From: Bacteroidota bacterium
GTDB taxonomy: Bacteria > Bacteroidota > Bacteroidia > Chitinophagales > Chitinophagaceae
DNA: 64,000 nt
NCBI GenBank assembly: GCA_018267515.1
Contig: JAFDYJ010000009.1
Coordinates: 51,347 to 115,346, forward strand
Direction: 5' to 3'
Position numbers and translations under genes: made by a program. Below, piece after piece: positions 9,152 to 16,549 of this stretch (position 1 is its first letter; every line of letters begins with the position of its first letter). Below the pieces are notes generated by a model. It was not told the origin of the DNA, ran no database searches, and was given only the letters and a program-made list of their open reading frames with translations.

Positions 9152-9589
9152 ATGAGAGGTGTAAACAGAGTTATGCTCATTGGCAACCTGGGAAAGGATC
9201 CGGAAGTTCAAACATTGGATGGGAATATTGCAGTTGCAAAATTTCCATTAGCCACAACTGAAACCTTTAAGGACAGATCCGGTAAATTAGTATCACAAAC
9301 GGAATGGCACACTGTAGTTTTGTGGAGAGGCCTTGCAGAGCTGGCACAGAAGTATCTTCATAAAAGCAGCCTGGTTTATATTGAAGGTCGCCTGAGAACC
9401 CGCAGTTGGGAAGACAAGGAAGGTAACCGGAAATTTGCAACAGAAGTTGTGGGAGATAATCTCATAATGCTGGATAAACGAACAGATTCAGGAGCAGCTC
9501 CGCCACAGAGCAGTAGTAATATGGAAGGTATAGGTGGTAATGATACCCCGCCTCCTATTGATGATTCATCAGAAAATCTTCCTTTCTAA
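9152..9589 (+). CDS. ssb: Single-stranded DNA-binding protein
   Basis: 145 residues. The OB fold at 1-110 starts MRGVNRVMLIGNLGKDPEV and contains EWHTVVLWRGLAELA and the oligomer motif LVYIEGRLRTRSWEDKEGN. A short linker rich in Pro, Ser and Gly leads to the acidic tip SSENLPF, the usual docking tail for repair and replication partners. It binds single-stranded DNA as a tetramer in replication, repair and recombination. It follows mutY by about 100 bp. Nothing unusual is seen. Confidence 0.96.
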   Translation: MRGVNRVMLIGNLGKDPEVQTLDGNIAVAKFPLATTETFKDRSGKLVSQTEWHTVVLWRGLAELAQKYLHKSSLVYIEGRLRTRSWEDKEGNRKFATEVVGDNLIMLDKRTDSGAAPPQSSSNMEGIGGNDTPPPIDDSSENLPF

Positions 9590-9682
9590 TGTTTATATGA
9601 ATGATAGAATGAGAAAATCTGATTCTTAGCAGGCATATTATTAATTTTGCATTTTTAAATCAATTACACAAAACTCTTTGTA

Positions 9683-11023
9683 TTGGAAAGTCACCCTGTA
9701 ATTATCTTTTTGCAACAAAAGCTTTCCTATGTTTTTTTGGCAACCAATTCACAGGTGCCCACCTTGCTCATCATTTTATTATTGATATTATTATTGCTCA
9801 CCTTTACAATTTCAGGAGCAGAAGTGGCTTTGTTTTCATTGAAGCGAAAAGATGTTAATATGCTGAAGACGAAACAGCATGATGCTGCCAGGCGGATAGT
9901 GCGTTTACTGGAAGAGCCGCAAGAAGTCTATGCTTCACTTTTGATTGGCAGTATTTTTATCAATATCTGCATCATTGTTCTTTCCAATTTTCTAATTGAC
10001 CAATTTGATTTTCTGCCCAGAGAAAATTATTTGACAGGGATTCTTTTCAAGGTGGCAACAATCGGATTTGTCTTGCTCTTCTTTGGAGAAATTTTTCCCA
10101 AGGTTTGGGCCACACAAAATAACCTCAGGTTTGCATACGGGGCATCCGCAGTTGTGGAATCAGTTCATCTTCTTTTGCGGAGAGTGAGTGTATGGATTGT
10201 AAAATTAGCTAACAATATCGGTAAAAGACTGGGAGCTGATAAATCTGAAGTAGTAAATATTCAGGAACTGGATGAAGCTATTGATATAAAAACAGAGGAA
10301 GGTGCCACGCAGGAAGAAAAGAATATTATAAAAGGGATTGTAAAGTTTGCAAACATCACAGTTCGGCAGATTATGCGAAGCCGGCTGGATATTCGGGGAG
10401 TGGATTTTAATTGGTCGTTTCACGAATTGATAGCAAAAGTCAGCGAGTATCATTATTCCCGGTTGCCCGTATATAAAAACAGCCTTGATGAGGTTGTGGG
10501 GATTATTAATACAAAAGATCTGATTTCTCATTTAGATGATGAGAATACTTTTGATTGGCATGTCCTGATGCGTCAGCCCTATTTTGTTCCGGAAACAAAA
10601 TTAATTGAAGACCTGATGAAAGACTTCCAGTCTAAACAAGCTCATTTTGCAGTAGTGGTAGATGAATTTGGCGGAACCAGCGGTATCGTTACTGTTGAAG
10701 ATATTATGGAAGAAGTAATCGGCGAAATTCGTGATGAATTTGATGAAGAAGGAAATATTCATCAGAAACTGGATAATCATAATTATATTTTTGATGGGAA
10801 AACGATGTTAAATGATATGTGCCGGAAAATGGAATTACCCATTGATACTTTTGAACAGGTAAGGGGCAACAATGAATCGTTGGGAGGATTGATACTGGAG
10901 CTGGCAGGAGAATTTCCGGAAGTAAATTCTGTAATCCCTTGCGGTGATTTTCAGTTTACAATCCTGGAAACCGATAGTAACCGTATCCGAAACGTAAAAA
11001 TTACAATTCAATCAAAAGAATAA
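9683..11023 (+). CDS. gldE: Gliding motility-associated protein GldE (CNNM/CBS membrane protein)
   Basis: 446 residues starting at TTG 9683. An N-terminal CNNM (DUF21) membrane domain spans about residues 25-200 with three or four membrane segments. A CBS pair (about 215-340, including FGGTSGIVTVEDIMEEVIGE) and a CorC/HlyC-type C-terminal domain follow. The family includes hemolysin-like transporters and Mg/Co efflux proteins. In Bacteroidota the copy upstream of gldD is named GldE and supports gliding motility and type IX secretion; its biochemical role is not established. It ends 11 bp before gldD, so the two are probably one transcript. The name depends on this context. Confidence 0.88.
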   Translation: MESHPVIIFLQQKLSYVFLATNSQVPTLLIILLLILLLLTFTISGAEVALFSLKRKDVNMLKTKQHDAARRIVRLLEEPQEVYASLLIGSIFINICIIVLSNFLIDQFDFLPRENYLTGILFKVATIGFVLLFFGEIFPKVWATQNNLRFAYGASAVVESVHLLLRRVSVWIVKLANNIGKRLGADKSEVVNIQELDEAIDIKTEEGATQEEKNIIKGIVKFANITVRQIMRSRLDIRGVDFNWSFHELIAKVSEYHYSRLPVYKNSLDEVVGIINTKDLISHLDDENTFDWHVLMRQPYFVPETKLIEDLMKDFQSKQAHFAVVVDEFGGTSGIVTVEDIMEEVIGEIRDEFDEEGNIHQKLDNHNYIFDGKTMLNDMCRKMELPIDTFEQVRGNNESLGGLILELAGEFPEVNSVIPCGDFQFTILETDSNRIRNVKITIQSKE

Positions 11024-11034
11024 ACTGTACTAAT

Positions 11035-11646
11035 TTGAAAAAAATATTCTTCACGGCTTTTCTAGTTTTAATCTCTGTATCTTTTAGCAATTTCTTTTTT
11101 TCATGTAACAGTAACTATACCGTTGGAAAAAAGAAAGGCTATTTTAAAATTGACTTTCCCGAAAAAAAATACCGGTTGTTTGATCAGCCGGGATATCCAT
11201 ATAGTTTTGAATATCCCGTTTATGCCAGCGTAATTAAAGACACATCATTTTTTGATGATAGACCGGAAAATCCATGGTGGATCAACGTGGACATACCGGA
11301 ATTTTCAGGCCGGATTTATTTAAGTTATAAAGTTATAACCTCAAGAAATAAGTTAGATACTTTGGTGGGTGATGCTTATAAAATGGTTTATAAACAGCAT
11401 GCTCTTATTTCAACCGGTATTACGGACAGCCTGATGAAAACGGCTAACGGGGTAGAAGGAATTTACTTTTCACTGGCCGGAAATACCGCAACTGCCAACC
11501 AGTTTTTTCTTACTGATTCTACTAAAAATTTCCTGAGAGGAGCTTTATATTTTAATACCACTCCTAATGCAGATTCCCTGGGTGTTGTCAATGATTTTTT
11601 AAAACAGGATATCCGGCACCTTATTAATACGTTTAAATGGAAATAG
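11035..11646 (+). CDS. gldD: Gliding motility lipoprotein GldD
   Basis: 203 residues from the TTG at 11035, 11 bp after gldE. The signal sequence ends at lipobox FFFSC, making it a lipoprotein. The mature start YTVGKKKGYFKIDFPEKKY and the middle part PENPWWINVDIPEFSGRIYL match GldD. GldD is needed for gliding in Flavobacterium and is part of the apparatus overlapping with type IX secretion. Presence of gldE/gldD suggests the organism has that machinery, but other gld/spr genes lie outside this window. The start choice is set by the signal peptide. Confidence 0.92.
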   Translation: MKKIFFTAFLVLISVSFSNFFFSCNSNYTVGKKKGYFKIDFPEKKYRLFDQPGYPYSFEYPVYASVIKDTSFFDDRPENPWWINVDIPEFSGRIYLSYKVITSRNKLDTLVGDAYKMVYKQHALISTGITDSLMKTANGVEGIYFSLAGNTATANQFFLTDSTKNFLRGALYFNTTPNADSLGVVNDFLKQDIRHLINTFKWK

Positions 11647-11692
11647 TCATTCTGAAAACTATTTTAAATAAGCTCCTCCCACTCAAATGATT

Positions 11693-11700
11693 TACTTTTG
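11693..11700 (+). promoter_or_regulatory. Putative -7 promoter element (TAnnTTTG) upstream of the DUF3109 gene
   Basis: TACTTTTG fits the Bacteroidota primary sigma-factor -7 consensus TAnnTTTG and lies 17 bp before the possible CTG start and 38 bp before the TTG start of the DUF3109 gene. No clear -33 TTTG was found at the ideal distance, so support is partial. Confidence 0.4.
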
Positions 11701-11737
11701 CCGGTAAAATACCAACCTGGTTGTAATAGATAACATA

Positions 11738-12328
11738 TTGATAAGTGATGATGTTGTTGAAAAGCAGTTTGTATGTGACCTCAGTAAATGTAAAGGCGGT
11801 TGCTGCGAAGTGGGAGATGCCGGGGCACCATTGACAGAAGAAGAATTAACTACTATCGGAGAAGTTTACGAAAAAATTAAACCTTATCTTTCAGCACCTG
11901 CCATATTGGAAATAGAAAGAAAGGGGAAAATCGTTTTTAATCCTGAATTCGGATGGGTGACACCCACTTTAGGAAGTGATAAGGAAATTTGTGTATATGG
12001 AAGAAAGGATAAAGACGGTATTATAAAATGTGCTTTTGAAGAAGCATATAATAATGGTGAAATCTCATGGAAAAAACCAATTAGCTGTCACTTGTATCCG
12101 ATAGTGGTAAGAAAAGGAACGCAAGGTGATTATGACCGGGTGAATTATGAGCCTCGTGAGATTCTATGCAGCCCCGGTTGTGAATTGGGAAAGAAACTGA
12201 AAATGCCGGTTTATGTTTTTCTTAAAGAGGCATTGATCCGTAAATATGGAGAGGAATTTTTTAATACATTGGATATTTCTGCAAAGTTGCACCAGGCATC
12301 AATGGAGAATGAAGAATCAAAAAAATAG
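11738..12328 (+). CDS. DUF3109 family protein (cysteine-rich, probable metal/Fe-S binding)
   Basis: 196 residues from TTG 11738. The conserved cysteine motif FVCDLSKCKGGCC lies near residues 11-23, with further cysteines in ISCHLYPI and LCSPGC near 133-161, a pattern like zinc/iron-cluster binding YkgJ-type proteins. Function is unknown. The frame stays open upstream, giving the residues LVVIDNI before LISDDVVEKQF, which match the usual family N-terminus. No ATG, GTG or TTG exists there, so a CTG at 11717 may be the true start. It ends 3 bp before the LutB-like gene, so the pair is probably co-translated. Confidence 0.85.
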   Translation: MISDDVVEKQFVCDLSKCKGGCCEVGDAGAPLTEEELTTIGEVYEKIKPYLSAPAILEIERKGKIVFNPEFGWVTPTLGSDKEICVYGRKDKDGIIKCAFEEAYNNGEISWKKPISCHLYPIVVRKGTQGDYDRVNYEPREILCSPGCELGKKLKMPVYVFLKEALIRKYGEEFFNTLDISAKLHQASMENEESKK

Positions 12329-12331
12329 AAA

Positions 12332-13711
12332 GTGAAAGAAAACGCTTCCAGTTTTATTGCAAAGAGTACTATTAAAGCCGCTGACAGGGAACATAGACGA
12401 AAAATAAATTTCAATATTGGAAAATACAGTTCAGCCGTAATAAAAGGGAAATTGCAATTCGAAGATCTGAATGGAGCTAAAGAAAAGGCTAAAAATCTAA
12501 AATGGAGGGTAATTGAAAAGCTGGATTATTACCTGGAGACCTTTGAGAAAAATATTTCCGGACGTGGCGCTAAAGTAATATGGGCGGAAACTGCTCAGCA
12601 GGCTTTAGAAGAAATCGGCAAGATCTGTGAAGCAAAAAATTGCAAAACATTGGTGAAGAGTAAAAGCATGGTGACCGAGGAAATTCATCTCAATGATTTT
12701 TTAAAAACGAAAGGAATTGAAAGTATTGAGACAGACCTGGGCGAGTACATTCAGCAATTAGATAATGAACCGCCTTATCATATTGTAACCCCGGCCATGC
12801 ATAAAAGCAAGGAAGATGTTTCAAAATTGTTTGCCGAAAAATTAGGTACTGAACCGGGTGCAACACCTGAACAGCTAACTCTTGTCGCCCGGTCCATTCT
12901 CAGGGAAAAATATGTACAGGCAGAAGTGGGAGTGACCGGTGCTAATTTTATTATTGCTGATGTAGGGGCTATTGCGGTAACTGAAAATGAAGGCAATGCC
13001 CGGTTAAGTTGTGCCTGGCCAAAAACGCATATTGCTATTGTAGGTATTGAAAAAATAATTCCTTCTTTATCAGATCTTTCATTATTTCTTCCCTTGCTGG
13101 CAACCTATGGCACAGGCCAACAAATAACAGTTTACAATTCTATAATAAGTGGCCCCCGGCAGGAAAATGAATCCGACGGGCCGGAGGAAATGTATGTGAT
13201 ATTGCTGGATAATGGACGTACCAATATACTGGCAAATGAAAAAGTAAGAGAAAGTCTTTATTGTATCCGCTGCGGCGCTTGCCTGAATGTTTGTCCTGTT
13301 TACAAAAATGTAGGTGGGCATACTTATGGTACTACTTACAGCGGACCCATTGGTGCTGTCATTACTCCTCATCTGAAACCCATGGAAGAATGGAAACACC
13401 TGAGCTATGCTTCTACTCTTTGCGGTAGCTGTACGGAAGTATGTCCCATGAAAATCAATCTACATGTTTTATTGCTGGAAAACCGGCAGGAATCTGTAGA
13501 AAAGGGGTTCAGTTCTTTCGGAGAAAGAATTGCATGGAAAGGATGGAAGCAGGCAATGCTTCACCGGAAATTAATGAATACCGGAACCAGCAAAATGAAA
13601 AACTGGATTGTCAATACATTGGTAAAAGGCTGGAAGGAACATCGGAGTGAATTGGAATTTCCTAAGAAATCTTTTAACCAGCTTTGGAAAGAAAAATATC
13701 CCGGCAAGTAA
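12332..13711 (+). CDS. LutB-like LUD-domain iron-sulfur protein
   Basis: 459 residues from GTG 12332. An N-terminal LUD domain (to about residue 300, with KSKSMVTEEIHLN and GVTGANFIIADVGAIAVTENE) precedes two 4Fe-4S motifs: CIRCGACLNVCP near 311 and CGSCTEVCP near 364. This matches LutB/YkgF, an electron-transfer subunit of L-lactate oxidation with LutA and LutC. No LutA or LutC gene is adjacent, so the physiological substrate is not certain. It is tightly coupled to the DUF3109 gene (3-bp gap) and convergent with the EamA exporter gene. Confidence 0.88.
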   Translation: MKENASSFIAKSTIKAADREHRRKINFNIGKYSSAVIKGKLQFEDLNGAKEKAKNLKWRVIEKLDYYLETFEKNISGRGAKVIWAETAQQALEEIGKICEAKNCKTLVKSKSMVTEEIHLNDFLKTKGIESIETDLGEYIQQLDNEPPYHIVTPAMHKSKEDVSKLFAEKLGTEPGATPEQLTLVARSILREKYVQAEVGVTGANFIIADVGAIAVTENEGNARLSCAWPKTHIAIVGIEKIIPSLSDLSLFLPLLATYGTGQQITVYNSIISGPRQENESDGPEEMYVILLDNGRTNILANEKVRESLYCIRCGACLNVCPVYKNVGGHTYGTTYSGPIGAVITPHLKPMEEWKHLSYASTLCGSCTEVCPMKINLHVLLLENRQESVEKGFSSFGERIAWKGWKQAMLHRKLMNTGTSKMKNWIVNTLVKGWKEHRSELEFPKKSFNQLWKEKYPGK

Positions 13712-13728
13712 ATTTTTTTTTTAAAGGA

Positions 13729-14733
13729 TTACATACCCTCCAGTTCCGGTTGCTCTCTGGCGGGAACTGCTTTGAATGCTTTGTTGACCAGGTAAACGCC
13801 TAACAATGCAACGAGGCTGCCGACACCGATAAAAACACTCATCTTTTCATTTAATAGCAGCCATCCTAACAAAACTGCAACAATTGGATTGATGTATGCA
13901 TAGATTGAAATTTGTCCTGTTGGTAAGTGCTGCAGTGCATACATATAACAAATGAAAGCAAAAACGGATCCGAATAATACCAGGTAACTTATGCTTGCCC
14001 AGGATTGCCAGGGAATAGCAGTAAGCGGAATAGCGGTTCCATTAAATTTTGTAAGCGTCAATAACCCGGCTCCCGTAATCAGCATTTGAAGCCCAAGGCT
14101 GAAATAAGGATTAAAAGTGGATGCCTGCTTTTTTGTATATAGAGTACCGAAAGCCCAGGACCATGTACCAATAATAGAAAGTATGATTCCAAAACGAAAG
14201 CCCGGATTAAAGAAGTCATGGAAATGTTCATAGAAAATAATACAAACGCCACCAAATCCGACTACCAATCCCATTATAGCTTTAACAGGAATCTTTGAAC
14301 CTGAAAAAAGTCCGATTACAACCAGCCAGATTGGAAACGTAGAAGCAATGATGGCACCCAAACCTGCAGAAATATATTTTATACCCCAGGTACTGAGACC
14401 ATTGCTCAATGCAAAGTTCAGAATGCTGAGTATTATTACAGTCCACCATTCTTTTCCTTTCGGGAGAGAAGCGCCTTTAATTAAAAAATAGGTAACATAA
14501 ATAATACCGGCCAACAATTGGCGGATACCGGCCAGCTGCAAAGCCGGCATACTTTTAACGCCGATACCTGAAGCCAGCCAGGTAGTACCCCAAAAGAAGC
14601 AAACCATAATCAGTGCAAAAACCGCTTTTGATTTTGTTCCCTTTTTATGAATGGTCAGGGGATTCAGAACAGATAAGTGCCTGAAAGAATCGCCGGTGTG
14701 GGATAAAATTTTTATGATGTCAAAGCGGGACAT
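13729..14733 (-). CDS. EamA/DMT-family transporter
   Basis: 334 residues. Ten hydrophobic segments in two five-helix EamA repeats (about 35-175 and 185-315) follow a ~30-residue hydrophilic N-terminus. Motifs such as FFWGTTWLASGIGVKSMPAL and the second-repeat end VAVLLGWLLLNEKMSVF are characteristic. Family members export amino acids, purines, metabolites or drugs across the inner membrane; specificity cannot be read from sequence. It ends 17 bp from the convergent LutB-like gene. The next minus-strand gene upstream is purH, over 130 bp away. Confidence 0.88.
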   Translation of the reverse strand: MSRFDIIKILSHTGDSFRHLSVLNPLTIHKKGTKSKAVFALIMVCFFWGTTWLASGIGVKSMPALQLAGIRQLLAGIIYVTYFLIKGASLPKGKEWWTVIILSILNFALSNGLSTWGIKYISAGLGAIIASTFPIWLVVIGLFSGSKIPVKAIMGLVVGFGGVCIIFYEHFHDFFNPGFRFGIILSIIGTWSWAFGTLYTKKQASTFNPYFSLGLQMLITGAGLLTLTKFNGTAIPLTAIPWQSWASISYLVLFGSVFAFICYMYALQHLPTGQISIYAYINPIVAVLLGWLLLNEKMSVFIGVGSLVALLGVYLVNKAFKAVPAREQPELEGM

Positions 14734-14866
14734 TTTTTATATCAACTTTCTTTTCATGTATTATCTGTTAGTGAATACTGAATAGGCAATAGTCAATAAT
14801 AATTTTAATTGTATATATAACCCCTAATTAACAATTCACCATTCACAATTGACTAATGTCAAGTCT

Positions 14867-16432
14867 CTAATGTTTAAAATACCTCATTCCCGTCATCACC
14901 ATCGCCAGGTTATTCTGTACACAGTATTCAATCGAATCTTTATCACGAACAGAACCTCCCGGTTGAATAAATGCGTTAATACCTGCTTCATTTGCCAGCA
15001 TTACACAATCATTGAATGGGAAAAATGCATCACTCGCCAACACAGCTCCAGTAAAATCGAATTGAAATTGTTTTGCTTTTTCAATAGCCTGACGTAAAGC
15101 ATCAACACGACTGGTTTGCCCACAGCCCTTTCCAATCAGTTGTTTATTTTTAACCAATGCAATGGCATTTGATTTTAAATGCTTGCAAACAAGATTAGCA
15201 AATTTCAGATCTCCTTTCTCGGCTTCAGTTGTTTCTCTTCCACCCACTTCTTTCCATCCTACAGTAATCGGTTCAGAAATGTTTCCTTCGTCAGCGCTTT
15301 GCATCAGTACCCCATTTAAAGCAGTACGATATACTTCCTTTGATTTTTGTCCCGCCCCTTGCGGGATGATTTTTGACTTTAATAAAATCCTGTTCTTCTT
15401 CGATTTTAAAATTGCCAATGCTTCCGTCTCAAACTCCGGTGCAATCAATACTTCAAAGAAAATTTCATTAATTGCTTCTGCAGTTGCTTTATCAATTGTT
15501 TGATTGCAGATCAATACACCTCCGAATGCTGATTCAGGATCACCGGCTAAAGCAGCATCCCAACTTTCTTTCACCGTTTTTCGCTCAGCAATACCGCAAA
15601 CATTGGTATGTTTAATGATGGCAAAAGTTGTTTCAACAAATTCTTTTATTAGTTGAACCGCTGCATCCACATCCACCAGATTATTATAGGAAAGCTCCTT
15701 TCCATTTAACTGATCAAACCATTCGTCAAGATTCCCGTAAAACGCAGCGGACTGATGAGGATTTTCTCCGTATCGAAGCACCCTTTGTTCTTTATGAAAA
15801 ATGGTTTCAAATTGAGTTTGATGAAAATAGTTGGAGATAGCATTATCATAAGCAGAACAAACATCAAAAGCCTTAATCGCAAATGCTCTTCTTTGTTCTA
15901 ATGAAGTTTCACCATTTTGTTCCTTCAAAATAGTTTCCAGTCCGGCATAGTCCTTTTTATCGGCAACAACCAAAATATCTTTATGATTTTTTGCAGCAGC
16001 CCGGATCATGGAAGGGCCGCCAATGTCAATCTTTTCAATAATCACAGCCTCCTCTAAACTTCCACCGTGGGAGGAGGCTTTACGTCTCTGTTCCTCGACA
16101 GTCTCTTCAAAAGGGTATAAGTCAACAATGACAAGATCTATTTCAGGAATCTGATACTGTTTCATTTCCTGAACATGAGTGTCGTCATCTCTTTTTCCAA
16201 GAATGCCGCCAAAGACGGAAGGATGTAATGTTTTCACCCGCCCTCCTAAAATTGATGGATAAGAAGTCAGCGATTCTACCGGGATAACTCTTATTCCGAG
16301 TTTTTCAATGAATTGCTGTGTACCTCCGGTTGAGTAAATAGTTACATTCAGTTCGGATAATAATTTTGCAATAGGTTCCAGCCCGTCTTTATAAAAGACG
16401 GAAATAAGTGCAGAGCTGATTTTTTTGTTCAT
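14867..16432 (-). CDS. purH: Bifunctional AICAR formyltransferase / IMP cyclohydrolase
   Basis: About 521 residues from the ATG at 16432 (MNKKISSALISVFYKDGLE); the frame opens at a TTG at 16456 but the ATG fits the family. The MGS-like IMP cyclohydrolase domain (1-200, with YSTGGTQQF and GGRVKTLHPSVFGGIL) precedes the AICAR transformylase domain (RYGENPHQSAAFYG, and SDAFFPFNDCVMLANEAGI near the end). It catalyses the last two steps of IMP synthesis. Two short stretches look inserted relative to other PurH proteins, at about residues 118-129 and 354-363. Each coincides with a GC-rich palindrome in the DNA, and both leave the frame intact. Confidence 0.95.
   Translation of the reverse strand: MNKKISSALISVFYKDGLEPIAKLLSELNVTIYSTGGTQQFIEKLGIRVIPVESLTSYPSILGGRVKTLHPSVFGGILGKRDDDTHVQEMKQYQIPEIDLVIVDLYPFEETVEEQRRKASSHGGSLEEAVIIEKIDIGGPSMIRAAAKNHKDILVVADKKDYAGLETILKEQNGETSLEQRRAFAIKAFDVCSAYDNAISNYFHQTQFETIFHKEQRVLRYGENPHQSAAFYGNLDEWFDQLNGKELSYNNLVDVDAAVQLIKEFVETTFAIIKHTNVCGIAERKTVKESWDAALAGDPESAFGGVLICNQTIDKATAEAINEIFFEVLIAPEFETEALAILKSKKNRILLKSKIIPQGAGQKSKEVYRTALNGVLMQSADEGNISEPITVGWKEVGGRETTEAEKGDLKFANLVCKHLKSNAIALVKNKQLIGKGCGQTSRVDALRQAIEKAKQFQFDFTGAVLASDAFFPFNDCVMLANEAGINAFIQPGGSVRDKDSIEYCVQNNLAMVMTGMRYFKH
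15344..15373. repeat. In-frame palindromic repeat in purH (site 2)
   Basis: GTCCCGC and GCGGGAT flank a CCCTT loop, forming a GC-rich imperfect palindrome inside the purH reading frame. On the coding strand it encodes IIPQGAGQK, residues not expected in the family. It resembles the short mobile palindromes found between genes in Bacteroidota. Confidence 0.55.
16046..16079. repeat. In-frame palindromic repeat in purH (site 1)
   Basis: A 34-bp element with perfect 9-bp arms AGCCTCCTC and GAGGAGGCT. It encodes part of KASSHGGSLEEAV, which lengthens the loop before the conserved EKIDIGGPSMIRAA motif. Frame is preserved. Confidence 0.65.
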
Positions 16433-16518
16433 ACGTAAAGATTGGAAGGCAGGCAATCCAATGAAGGCGCAAAGATAAGTTTATGGAAGATTCATTACAA
16501 AAGCCGGGGAGGAATACC

Positions 16519-16549
16519 GGTATGCCCTACATCCAAAGCAGGGCATACC
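16519..16549 (-). terminator. Perfect hairpin at the 3' end of comEC
   Basis: GGTATGCCCT and AGGGCATACC form a perfect 10-bp stem around an 11-nt loop, overlapping the first base of the comEC stop codon. There is no T-run on either side, so it may stabilise or end the comEC message rather than act as a classical intrinsic terminator. Confidence 0.5.
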
